Part shown: positions 1 through 5,225 of the stretch, in pieces
How positions within the stretch are numbered: position 1 is the stretch's first letter
How the letters are laid out: each line of letters opens with the position of its first letter
DNA from: CAYOVG01 sp964407285
GTDB taxonomy: Bacteria > Desulfobacterota > Syntrophobacteria > Syntrophobacterales > Syntrophobacteraceae
Reading direction: 5' to 3'
Assembly (NCBI GenBank): GCA_964407285.1
Contig: CAYOVG010000374.1
Location: forward strand, 1 to 6,600
Length of the DNA stretch: 6,600 nt
Notes under the pieces: model-generated
Told to the model about the DNA's origin: nothing
Databases searched by the model: none
Seen by the model: the letters and a program-made list of their open reading frames with translations, nothing else
Program-made: the position numbers and the translations under genes

Positions 1-9
1 GCAAAGGTC

Positions 10-876
10 ATGGTCCTACAAGGTCGAAAACTTGGCGAACCCGACATCACGCTGATTCGTGATCTTCTGGATGCGCATCCCGAATGGGGTCGATCGCGGC
101 TGAGCGTCGAACTATGCGTGCGCTGGGAGTGGCGTAACGCCATGGGGCGACTGAAGGACATGGCCGCACGGACGCTGCTGCTCAAATTGGAGCGCGCTGG
201 GCACATCCGGTTACCGGCGCGGCGGGGCGCTTCGTCCAACGCCCGACGCAATCGGTTGCTGGCCCCACCGGCCGGTCCGTCGGAGCCGATTCGGGCGGCG
301 TTGCGCGACCTGCAACCGTTGCGTGTCGGTGTCGTCTTGCCGGGATCGGAAGATGCCCGGTTCTTCGACTCCCTACTTGCCCACGAGCATTACCTCGGAC
401 ACCGCAACACGGTCGGGGAAAATTTGCGCTACCTGGTGTGGGATCGATGCGGTCGTCCGGTGGCCTGCCTGCTGTTCGGTTCGGCGGCCTGGAAGTGCGC
501 CGACCGCGATGCGTTCATCGGCTGGGACCGGCCCACCCGTGAGACGAACCTGCAGCGCCTGACCAACAACACCCGGTTCCTCATTCCCCGTTGGGTCCAG
601 GTCCCGCATCTGGCCAGTCATGTATTGGGGCTCATCACCCGGCGCATCGCTGGAGACTGGCAGGCGAAGTACGGCCACCCGGTGTATGCGCTGGAAACAT
701 TCGTGGACCGCAGCCGTTTCAAGGGAACCTGTTACCGGGCCGCCAACTGGCTGCCGGTGGGCGCTACGCAAGGGCGTACACGTAACGACCGGGCTCACCG
801 TATCCGCGCCGCGGTCAAGGACGTGTACCTGTATCCCCTCGTAGCCGACTTCCGGCGGGAGCTGTGCGGATGTTGA
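10..876 (+). CDS. DUF4338 (DruA-like) protein, IS66-associated
   Basis: A 288-residue protein of the DUF4338 family, which includes DruA of the Druantia anti-phage system. Residues 1-70 form a small N-terminal region typical of the family (PEWGRSRLS, then LLLKLERAGHIRLP at 56-69). A linker of about 30 residues follows, then the conserved domain at about 104-285. Its blocks are HYLG (127-130), LLFGSAAWKCADRDAFIGW (154-172), NNTRFLIP (186-193), PHLASHVLG (199-207), ETFVDRSRFKGTCYRAANW (229-247) and KDVYLYPL (270-277). The biochemical activity is not established. No Druantia partner genes (druB-druE, large helicase) are present. It overlaps the transposase start, so translational coupling and a role in the mobile element are more likely than stand-alone defence. 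The ATG at 10 has only a weak ribosome site, and the frame is open to the window edge, so the true start may lie upstream. Confidence 0.8.
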   Translation: MVLQGRKLGEPDITLIRDLLDAHPEWGRSRLSVELCVRWEWRNAMGRLKDMAARTLLLKLERAGHIRLPARRGASSNARRNRLLAPPAGPSEPIRAALRDLQPLRVGVVLPGSEDARFFDSLLAHEHYLGHRNTVGENLRYLVWDRCGRPVACLLFGSAAWKCADRDAFIGWDRPTRETNLQRLTNNTRFLIPRWVQVPHLASHVLGLITRRIAGDWQAKYGHPVYALETFVDRSRFKGTCYRAANWLPVGATQGRTRNDRAHRIRAAVKDVYLYPLVADFRRELCGC

Positions 877-2357
877 CTCGCCAGGAAGCGGAAGCGATCT
901 ATGCGGCCGGCGAAGAGACCGTCGTGCACGTGCTGTTGGAGTTGTTCGGAAAAGTGGATCAACTCACGGCCGACTTCGCCGCTCTGACAGCCGAGAACGT
1001 CGCCTGGCGACAGCGGGTGCAAAGCCTCGAAGAACGATTGGCCAAGGACTCGCACAACAGTCACAAGCCGCCGTCCTCCGATGGCTTTTCCAAACCCAAA
1101 CCGAAGAGCCTGCGTCCGAAAAGCCAGCGTCCGACCGGTGGTCAGCCGGGCCATCCGGGACGCACGCTGCGCATGGTGGAAACGCCCGACCACACCCTGC
1201 GTCATGAGGTGTCGCGTTGTGGTGACTGTGGCCGATCCCTGGCCGAACAGGCCCCCGACCGGGTCGACCGCCGCCAAGTCTTCGATCTGCCGGAACCGAG
1301 GCTTGAGGTCACCGAGCATCAGGTGGAGGTCAAGACTTGCCTGTGCGGCGGCGTCACCCGCGCCGCATTCCCACCCGAGGTCGCCGCCCCGGTGCAGTAC
1401 GGCCCGCGCCTGAAGAGCGTTGGCGTGTATCTCGGCGAGTACCAACTGCTGCCCTTCGACCGGCTCGCCGAGATCATGCGCGACCTGTTTGCCTGCGCGA
1501 GCTTCAGCGAAGGCACGCTCGCCAACTTCAAGGTCGACTGCTCCCGGCGGTTGGAGCCGGTCGATGAGGCGATCCGCGCCCTGGCCGCCGCGGCGCCGGT
1601 GGCCGGCTTCGACGAAACCGGCGTGCGCGCCACCGGGTCCCTGCACTGGCTGCATACCGTCTCGACGAACGAGGTAACCTGGTACTCCGCACACAAACGG
1701 CGGGGACGAGAAGCCATGGATGCCGCCGGCATCCTGCCCAACTACCGGGGGCGCGCCCTGCACGACTTCTGGAAGTCCTATTTCGACTACGCCTGCGCCC
1801 ATGCCTTGTGCAACAGCCATCTGCTACGCGAGCTGACCTTCCTATGGGAGGAACACAGCCAGCAGTGGGCCCAGGCGATGATCGTGCACCTGCTGGCGAT
1901 CAAGGAGGCGGTCGCCCTCGCCGGCGCGGCCGGTTTGTGTGCTCTCCCGGCCGCCGACCAAGTGCAATTCCTCAACCTCTACTTGCAGATCGTGGAAGCC
2001 GGCTACGCTGAAAACCCGCTCCCGCCGCCACCCCCCGGCCCCAAACGTCGCGGTCGTCGCAAGCAAAGCAAAGCCCGTAATCTACTCGACCGTTTCCGCG
2101 ACCATTCCGACCAGATCCTCGCCTTCATGCGCGACTTTGCCATTCCCTTTGACAATAACGCTGCGGAACGCGACCTGAGAATGATGAAGCTGCGGCAGAA
2201 GATCTCCGGAACCTTCCGGAGCGTCCAAGCCCTCGTGAACTTCTGCCGGATCCGCGGCTACGTGTCCACCGCGCGCAAGAACGGCGTCAATGCGCTGGAC
2301 GCCCTCCAGCGGGTGTTCCTCGGCAACCCTTTCGTCCCAACCGCCACCACCGACTAA
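870..2357 (+). CDS. tnpC: IS66-family transposase (TnpC type)
   Basis: A 495-residue DDE transposase, full length for IS66 TnpC. Counting from the ATG at 870, the order is: coiled-coil N-terminus (about 15-60) with the IS66 signature DSHNSHKPPSSDG (60-72); a zinc-binding region with CGDC (117-120) and CLCGG (157-161); and the catalytic domain. Likely acidic residues are D248 in GFDETGVR, D299 in LHDFWKSYF and E433 in DNNAAERDLRMMK. The second motif reads HDFWKSY where many IS66 proteins have DGYxxY, but the acid is kept. A proline run and a basic stretch (about 384-403) precede the last catalytic block. A GTG at 864 is also in frame. The ATG at 870 is preferred because GGGAG at 857-861 sits 8 bases before it. 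The start overlaps the upstream stop as ATGTTGA, suggesting coupled translation. The frame is intact, so the protein could be active. Confidence 0.95.
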   Translation: MLTRQEAEAIYAAGEETVVHVLLELFGKVDQLTADFAALTAENVAWRQRVQSLEERLAKDSHNSHKPPSSDGFSKPKPKSLRPKSQRPTGGQPGHPGRTLRMVETPDHTLRHEVSRCGDCGRSLAEQAPDRVDRRQVFDLPEPRLEVTEHQVEVKTCLCGGVTRAAFPPEVAAPVQYGPRLKSVGVYLGEYQLLPFDRLAEIMRDLFACASFSEGTLANFKVDCSRRLEPVDEAIRALAAAAPVAGFDETGVRATGSLHWLHTVSTNEVTWYSAHKRRGREAMDAAGILPNYRGRALHDFWKSYFDYACAHALCNSHLLRELTFLWEEHSQQWAQAMIVHLLAIKEAVALAGAAGLCALPAADQVQFLNLYLQIVEAGYAENPLPPPPPGPKRRGRRKQSKARNLLDRFRDHSDQILAFMRDFAIPFDNNAAERDLRMMKLRQKISGTFRSVQALVNFCRIRGYVSTARKNGVNALDALQRVFLGNPFVPTATTD

Positions 2358-2421
2358 TCGCGCCAAGAGTACCAGACGAGACTGGCCCTCATTGTCGCTC
2401 AGCTGATAGCCAAACGCCGGC

Positions 2422-2439
2422 GGGTACCTGAGTAGTTAC
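2422..2439 (-). repeat. Probable right terminal inverted repeat of the IS66 element
   Basis: Read inward from 2439 on the minus strand the sequence begins GTAACTACTCAGGTACCC. IS66 ends typically start GTAA. It lies 82 bases after the transposase stop, and a truncated cassette reading frame resumes at exactly 2440. The 8 bases 2440-2447 (GTCGCATC) would be the target duplication. The matching left end is outside the window, so this is unproven. Confidence 0.5.
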
Positions 2440-2626
2440 GTCGCATCTCTGTTAGAAATGCCGCCAGATTCCCTTTCTACTCATTTATGGAGTCGCCAAG
2501 GTGCCGTTTTGCGCAATTTCGTCCACACTTTTCGAATAAAGATCTTTTTGTGTCTGGTTGGATTGCTTGATCAATATTCGAGAGTAGTGTGCGCAGCCAT
2601 TCTTCCCTTTCTTTGATCTCGCTCAT
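2440..2626 (-). pseudogene. Truncated cassette gene, CGRxCA-type small protein, cut by IS66
   Basis: A minus-strand ATG at 2626 has a strong ribosome site (GAGGAG, 2637-2642, 10-base spacing). It opens a 49-codon frame beginning MSEIKEREEWLRTLLSNIDQ with the motif CGRNCAKR at residues 34-41, ending in TAG at 2477-2479. Beyond the TAG the same frame continues as KGNLAAFLTEM and runs into the IS66 tip at 2440. The layout (W..LL..ID, then CGRxCA, then a G-L-x-x-x-L segment) resembles the N-terminus of small bacterial proteins annotated as DUF6144 or similar. That family name is from memory and uncertain. The rest of the gene would lie beyond the left end of the IS. I read this as a cassette gene carrying an in-frame TAG and an IS insertion. 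Function is unknown. Confidence 0.55.
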
Positions 2627-2760
2627 GTGAATTTGGCTCCTCGTTTCGGTGATTCAGGGAAAATGGAACAGAAAGCCTAGGGCATACCATTTTCTTAACC
2701 TGTATTTTCGTCCCCGTAGGGCTTGACACAAAAGTTTCCGAGCGAAGCAAATAGCACGTC

Positions 2761-2829
2761 TTATGACAAAGAACATATCAGGCTGAAGCAGTTGTTAGGT
2801 AAATTGATTTCTTTGATTGCCTCCATCAT
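2761..2829 (-). CDS. Possible 22-residue leader or remnant peptide at cassette start
   Basis: An ATG at 2829 is preceded by AGGAGG (2839-2844) with ideal 9-base spacing. It lies only 36 bases inside the cassette boundary set by attC 1, where cassette genes usually start. The frame encodes 22 residues beginning MMEAIKEINLPNN and ends in TAA. It may be a true small gene, or the surviving start of a longer gene deleted before the CGRxCA gene. There is no homology I recognise. The only real support is the ribosome site and the position. Confidence 0.3.
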   Translation of the reverse strand: MMEAIKEINLPNNCFSLICSLS

Positions 2830-2859
2830 ATCTACAATCCTCCTCTGCGCAAAGCGTCT

Positions 2860-2958
2860 GCCTAACGTCAGCGTGAAGCCGCGGGCGGGCTTGGCGCGGC
2901 GCTAGCTCTGCCAGCGACGTGACCAGGCCGATCCGTCAGCTTCAACGGTCTGTTATGC
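2860..2958 (-). other. Integron attC site 1 (99 bp)
   Basis: Read on the minus strand: R'' is GCATAAC (2958-2952), L'' is CGTTGAAGC (2947-2939), L' is GCTTCACG (2879-2872) and R' is GTTAGGC (2866-2860), a perfect GTTRRRY core. L'' carries one extra base relative to L', the asymmetry that sets attC orientation. The 59-base interior folds further: CCAGGCC (2924-2930 on +) pairs with GGCTTGG (2888-2894) with one wobble, and GCCAGCG (2910-2916) with CGCTAGC (2900-2906) with one mismatch. The mazF stop codon lies in R''. It separates the MazF cassette from the IS-interrupted cassette. Confidence 0.8.
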
Positions 2959-3291
2959 TCCGACGATCTCGTTCAATCCTTCAACAACCAGGGCTATCTC
3001 TTCAGGCGTAGCGCGGCCGAGGCGTTTGCCGACTCTCTCGGTTGCGAGAGTCCGTATCTGGCTGATCTTCACCCAGAACCGCTTGGGCAAGCCGCGGCTT
3101 CCCAACTCAAGCGTCAAGGGGAATCCCGCACCCGGCTCCTGACTCGTGAGCGCGACGGCGATAACCTTTCCAGACCGTTCGTTGAAGACATCCTGGCTCA
3201 ACACCAGAATCGGGCGAAGTCCGGCCTGCTCGTTGCCCCGGGTTGGATTGAGGTCCGCCCAGCGGATATCGCCCCTCAGTATACGGGCCAT
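2953..3291 (-). CDS. mazF: MazF/PemK-family toxin (mRNA endoribonuclease)
   Basis: A 112-residue type II toxin of the MazF/PemK/Kid fold, expected to cleave cellular mRNA at short motifs when not bound by its antitoxin. Visible blocks are RGDIRWADLNPTRGNEQAGLRPILVLS (6-32), VIAVALTS (43-50) and VKISQIRTL (74-82). By analogy with B. subtilis MazF, R26 and T49 are the likely catalytic residues, and both are kept. The start at 3291 is chosen because the alignable fold begins MARILRGDI and a GAGGA lies 9 bases upstream. A longer frame to 3360 has no matching N-terminus. It overlaps the antitoxin gene by 16 bases in the usual antitoxin-first order. Its TAA stop falls inside the R'' box of attC 1, the classical position for a cassette gene. 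Confidence 0.92.
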   Translation of the reverse strand: MARILRGDIRWADLNPTRGNEQAGLRPILVLSQDVFNERSGKVIAVALTSQEPGAGFPLTLELGSRGLPKRFWVKISQIRTLATERVGKRLGRATPEEIALVVEGLNEIVGA

Positions 3292-3518
3292 TGCGCTAGA
3301 TCCTCGGACCATCCCTCTTCTGCCAGCCCTTTTTCGAACGCTTGGTCCAACTTCGCGCACTCCCGTGCTAGGCGACTTCGTTCGATGCGATCGAGCTTTT
3401 CCTCAATCGCGATTTGGATCGCTCGACTGCGATTCGGAAACACCTCGCGGTCGACTAGATAGTCCAGTCGGCGAAGTGTGTCCTCGTCCAGTGAAACGGC
3501 GACTTTTGAGCGGGCCAT
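3276..3518 (-). CDS. Ribbon-helix-helix antitoxin of the MazF operon
   Basis: An 80-residue antitoxin. Residues 3-45 form a ribbon-helix-helix DNA-binding domain: strand KVAVSLD, helix EDTLRRLDYLVDRE, turn with FPNRSRAIQIAIEEKL. The charged C-terminal tail (46-80, ending EGWSEDLAQWPVY) is the expected toxin-binding segment that occupies the MazF active face. RHH antitoxins dimerise, repress their own operon and neutralise the toxin by direct contact. The start is secure: GGAGGT (3525-3530) lies 6 bases before the ATG, and a near-consensus promoter precedes it. It ends in TGA, overlapping the toxin start by 16 bases, so the two are co-translated. The family is established for RHH-MazF pairs. 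The exact subfamily name is not certain. Confidence 0.92.
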   Translation of the reverse strand: MARSKVAVSLDEDTLRRLDYLVDREVFPNRSRAIQIAIEEKLDRIERSRLARECAKLDQAFEKGLAEEGWSEDLAQWPVY

Positions 3519-3524
3519 ATGAGT

Positions 3525-3566
3525 ACCTCCAGGTATTACGATACGTCGTGCTCATGACAACGTCAA
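3525..3566 (-). promoter_or_regulatory. Promoter and ribosome site of the RHH-MazF operon
   Basis: On the minus strand, TTGACG (3566-3561) and TATCGT (3543-3538) are separated by exactly 17 bases. The first is 5/6 and the second 4/6 to the sigma-70 consensus. A strong ribosome site GGAGGT follows at 3530-3525. The promoter lies inside the cassette, so the operon does not depend on an integron promoter. The short palindromic ACGA-N4-TCGT (3538-3549) over the -10 box could be an operator, but this is weak. Confidence 0.65.
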
Positions 3567-3579
3567 GCATCCGTTTTCA

Positions 3580-3638
3580 GCATAACGTTACGGTTGTGCG
3601 GCGCGCGGTAGCCCGTACGCACCAGCCGATGGTTGGGA
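3580..3638 (-). other. Integron attC site 2 (59 bp)
   Basis: Minus-strand reading: R'' TCCCAAC (3638-3632), L'' CGGCTGGTGCG (3628-3618), L' CGCACAACCG (3600-3591), R' GTTATGC (3586-3580). L'' pairs with L' except for one extra G and one G-T wobble, the classical attC feature. Its interior GGCGCGCGGTAGC is shared with attC 4. It lies between the promoter of the RHH-MazF cassette and the HepT-MntA unit. Confidence 0.8.
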
Positions 3639-3681
3639 CTTCTTCATGCCTCTTCGATCTCACAAATGGCATGCGGTGAAT

Positions 3682-3730
3682 TTGTTTATCTTTCTGTCCG
3701 GATGTGATATACTTAATGCGTATATTTCAC
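3682..3730 (+). promoter_or_regulatory. Promoter of hepT-mntA with overlapping inverted repeat (possible operator)
   Basis: An extended -10 box, TGATATACT (3705-3713), lies about 40 bases before hepT. The -35 region is weak (TTTATC at 3685-3690 with 17-base spacing, or TTGTTT at 3682). The inverted repeat GTGATATAC (3704-3712) / GTATATTTCAC (3720-3730) covers the -10 box and the probable start of transcription. Its inner ATATAC/GTATAT arms are perfect. This is where an autoregulating toxin-antitoxin complex would bind. Operator function is inference. Confidence 0.5.
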
Positions 3731-3753
3731 CATATAGAGAGGAATTGAGTAGC

Positions 3754-4176
3754 ATGCACAATGGGGTTCTAAGCGCAAAACTTGACGCGCTCGACGCGAC
3801 GTTGAACGAGCTGCGCTCGCTGGGAACGGTGACTGCGGCGCAACTCGATGGCGACTGGCGCACGCGGCGGGCCATTGAACGCGATCTGCAAGTCGCGGTG
3901 GAAGCGGTAATCGATATCTGCCAGCGTATCATAGCCCTGGATGGGCAGGCGCCGGCCGCCACCAGCGCGCAGGCGATCGAGCGGTGTGTTCAGCGGGGCA
4001 TCCTGTCGGCGCATCCGGCCTACGAGAAGATGGTGCAGTTCCGCAATTTCGTGGTTCATCGGTACGATCGCATAGACGTCGCTATCCTCGTCGAGATTGT
4101 GAACAATCGCTTGGGCGATTTCGAACGGTTCCGCGACGAGGTCTTGAGGTTTTACCGCCGTGAAGATCAGCGCTGA
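3754..4176 (+). CDS. hepT: HepT-type HEPN toxin (RNase, DUF86)
   Basis: A 140-residue, all-helical HEPN-domain toxin. The RNase motif RX4HXY is present as RNFVVHRY: R97, H102 and Y104. In the studied HepT/MntA pair of Shewanella oneidensis the same motif forms the active site, and the motif tyrosine is modified by the antitoxin. HEPN toxins act as dimers on RNA. The start at 3754 is chosen from GAGG (3739-3742, 11 bases upstream) and the promoter just ahead. An upstream extension to 3646 would run through the promoter and does not look coding. It overlaps mntA by 17 bases. The operon points opposite to the array. The length is normal and all motif residues are present, so it is probably functional. 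Confidence 0.92.
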   Translation: MHNGVLSAKLDALDATLNELRSLGTVTAAQLDGDWRTRRAIERDLQVAVEAVIDICQRIIALDGQAPAATSAQAIERCVQRGILSAHPAYEKMVQFRNFVVHRYDRIDVAILVEIVNNRLGDFERFRDEVLRFYRREDQR

Positions 4177-4528
4177 AAGTCTTGGCAAGGCCGTGGGCGC
4201 CCCGAATATCGTTGGGGCCTGGTTGTTCGGATCCGCCCTTGACGGAGAGGTCCGTGAGGGGGCCGACTTGGACGTGGCCGTGCTGTTTGACCGGGCACCG
4301 ACCCTGGACGAACTGGCGGAATGCCGCTTACGATTGCAGAAGGCGCTCGTTTTCGAAGAAATCGATCTTGTGCCGCTGAACGGCGCATCTCCGATTCTTG
4401 CCTTCCAGGCGGTTTCCGGTCGGCGGGTGTATTGCGGCGACGAAGCCCGCTGCGTTGAGTTCGTCTCCCTGACGGCGCGGGAGTATGAGGACGAGATGGC
4501 CCAGGCCGCGCGATGGATGGCAGGGTAA
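4160..4528 (+). CDS. mntA: MntA-type antitoxin (minimal nucleotidyltransferase, adenylylates HepT)
   Basis: A 122-residue minimal nucleotidyltransferase. The signature GSX10DXD is at G24-S25 and D36-L37-D38 (GSALDGEVREGADLDVAV), with the third acid at D69 in FEEIDLVPLN, so the metal- and ATP-binding site is complete. MntA antitoxins neutralise HepT by transferring AMP groups to the RX4HXY tyrosine. The start is a GTG at 4160 with GAGG (4146-4149) 10 bases upstream, inside the 3' end of hepT. It ends in TAA. The order is toxin first, as is common for HEPN-MNT pairs. No terminator is visible downstream, and the flank passes directly into an IS remnant. Confidence 0.92.
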   Translation: MKISAESLGKAVGAPNIVGAWLFGSALDGEVREGADLDVAVLFDRAPTLDELAECRLRLQKALVFEEIDLVPLNGASPILAFQAVSGRRVYCGDEARCVEFVSLTAREYEDEMAQAARWMAG

Positions 4529-4667
4529 TATCCACTGTGGCGAGGTTAGGGCCCGTACTGAATCAACCTGAACTGACTGAACAAACTCAGGCCCGATGTG
4601 TACCATAGCGTCGGGGTGATGTTTATGACTTTGCGGTGGAATCCGCCATTTTGGATCGGCAACCGGG
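4529..4667. other. Non-coding flank with possible IS66-like left-tip remnant
   Basis: No gene is seen here. The stretch 4579-4595 (GAACAAACTCAGGCCCG) resembles the inward-reading tip of the IS66 element at 2439 (GTAACTACTCAGGTACCC), sharing ACTCAGG and flanking bases. It lies 73 bases before a DUF4338 N-terminal fragment in the orientation expected of an element's left end. The match is short and imperfect. Confidence 0.3.
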
Positions 4668-4784
4668 ATGTTCAGCCAGGAAGACCTTGAACTGATCCGC
4701 TGGACGGTGGCGCAGTACTCACCTCTGAGCAGAACGGAATTAGCCCGTACAATCTGTGAAAACCTGGACTGGAAAGCGCCTAAC
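4668..4784 (+). pseudogene. N-terminal fragment of a second DUF4338 protein
   Basis: The first 40 or so codons from the ATG at 4668 read like the N-terminal module of DUF4338 proteins: FSQEDLELIRWTVAQYS, LSRTELARTICENLDW, then APNGK. This matches the layout of the first gene in the window (LIRDLL..HPEWGRSRLSVELC.RWEWRNAMGRLK). Family resemblance fades after residue 40 and the catalytic domain is absent. The frame stays open to 4925 but reads as low-complexity sequence. The resemblance ends at or soon after the GCCTAAC at 4778-4784, which is also the core of the attC-like site here. I interpret it as a remnant of another DUF4338-carrying element, truncated at a cassette boundary. Confidence 0.55.
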
Positions 4785-4835
4785 GGCAAGGAGCAGTTTC
4801 ATAGCTATCTCGACTTGAGCCGTTGGCCGTTGGCT
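4778..4835 (-). other. attC-like site (58 bp), overlapping a DUF4338 fragment
   Basis: Minus-strand reading: R'' AGCCAAC (4835-4829) or GGCCAAC (4828-4822), L'' GGCTCAAGTCGAG (4821-4809), L' CTCCTTGCC (4793-4785), R' GTTAGGC (4784-4778), a perfect core. The arms pair as GGC/GCC, AAG/CTT and GAG/CTC, with two extra dinucleotides in L'', on the same side as the bulges of the other sites. It also sits after an acidic tail ending GKSQ, like attC 4. It is less regular than the others, and the core doubles as DUF4338 codons, so coincidence is possible. Confidence 0.5.
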
Positions 4836-5078
4836 GGGATTTCCCTTCGTTCTCGTTGTCGTTCTCGTAATCATTTTCGCTGTCGCTTCACGGACGACGA
4901 GCAAATCCTTCATCCCAACACGTGATTCTACCAACCCGGAGATCATCCCCATTGGGGTGAGCAGGGTCACGATCGAATGATACGGGCGGAACGAGGGGTT
5001 GCCAAGCCCCTCATTCTCGGGCCCTCTTCCGAATATCCATCCGAATGGGATGATATGTCTAAGAAAGAGCGCTCTCTT
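4836..5078 (-). other. Decayed cassette, no convincing gene
   Basis: On the minus strand an open stretch (4887-4780) encodes an acidic run (SDSENDYENDNENEGKSQ) that continues through the attC-like site and stops at TAG in its core. A TGA at 4888-4890 closes it upstream. Another minus frame opens at GTG 4970 but shows no recognisable domain. I see no intact start with a ribosome site. The perfect hairpin GAGGGG/CCCCTC (4992-5011) lacks a T-run. This is probably the 3' remnant of a cassette gene with an Asp/Asn/Glu-rich tail. Confidence 0.4.
4846..4872. repeat. Short degenerate tandem repeat
   Basis: TCGTTCTCG occurs twice, separated by TTG, and is followed by TAATC. On the minus strand it encodes the acidic run ENDYENDNENE in one frame and an Arg/Thr run in another. 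It looks like a microsatellite-type expansion. Confidence 0.55.
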
Positions 5079-5137
5079 GCCTAAACGTTGCCGTTCTCAC
5101 GCGGTTGAAAGCCGTCGGGAGCAACGGCTGGTTAGCA
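5079..5137 (-). other. Integron attC site 3 (59 bp)
   Basis: Minus-strand reading: R'' TGCTAAC (5137-5131), L'' GCCGTTGCTC (5128-5119), L' GAGAACGGC (5098-5090), R' region GTTTAGGC (5086-5079, one T more than GTTRRRY). L'' and L' pair perfectly apart from a single extra G in L'', and an inner CGG/CCG stem closes a 7-base loop. It follows the stop of the PD40 gene by about 90 bases. Confidence 0.7.
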
Positions 5138-5145
5138 GCTATCTC

Positions 5146-5162
5146 GTTTTCACGTGGAAAAC
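5146..5162. repeat. Inverted repeat between PD40 gene and attC 3
   Basis: GTTTTC and GAAAAC flank a central ACGTG, forming a short AT-armed hairpin about 65 bases after the PD40 stop. It could act as a weak terminator for the minus-strand gene, but no clear T-run follows. Confidence 0.25.
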
Positions 5163-5225
5163 ACAGTTCCCTGTTGCGCCATTCATCGTTATAGAGCAGC
5201 CCAGGTATTGGCACCGGTTCTGATA

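Larger units (their letters stand above)
1..2439 (+). mobile_element. IS66-family insertion sequence, right part (left end outside window)
   Basis: The block carries a DUF4338 gene overlapping an IS66-type transposase gene, then about 80 bases of non-coding DNA to a probable tip at 2439. Classical IS66 elements carry tnpA-tnpB-tnpC. No tnpA or tnpB is visible here, although something could lie upstream of the window. IS66 relatives without tnpA/tnpB (the ISBst12 type) are known. The element is placed by its genes. The right boundary is placed by a GTTAC tip, because IS66 ends usually begin GTAA, and by coding sequence resuming on the other strand at 2440. The left end and the expected 8-bp target duplication cannot be seen. 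Confidence 0.8.

Noticed and set aside
795..1820. Long minus-strand open frame of 341 codons
   Set aside because: It lies wholly opposite the well-supported tnpC gene, shows no domain and reflects the codon bias of GC-rich DNA.
2691..2800. TCTTAAC and GTTAGGT as the two ends of another attC
   Set aside because: GTTAGGT is a good core on the + strand, but the inner regions do not pair and the other core is poor.
2723..2905. Plus-strand 60-codon frame from TTG with a hydrophobic stretch
   Set aside because: TTG start with no proper ribosome site, runs against the array direction and its last third is attC 1 sequence. No resemblance to a known small protein.
3146..3679. Plus-strand 177-codon frame
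   Set aside because: Antisense to both the RHH antitoxin and the MazF gene, whose motifs and ribosome sites are clear, and it crosses attC 2.
3276..4528. Array read in the + direction
   Set aside because: Core boxes are symmetrical, so this was considered. The extra bases in the L'' arms and the position of the mazF stop in R'' both indicate the minus direction.
4545..4551. GTTAGGG as an attC core after mntA
   Set aside because: The last base does not fit GTTRRRY and no pairing inner arms could be found around it.
4992..5011. GC-rich hairpin GAGGGG/CCCCTC as a terminator
   Set aside because: No run of T follows on either strand and no intact gene ends just before it.
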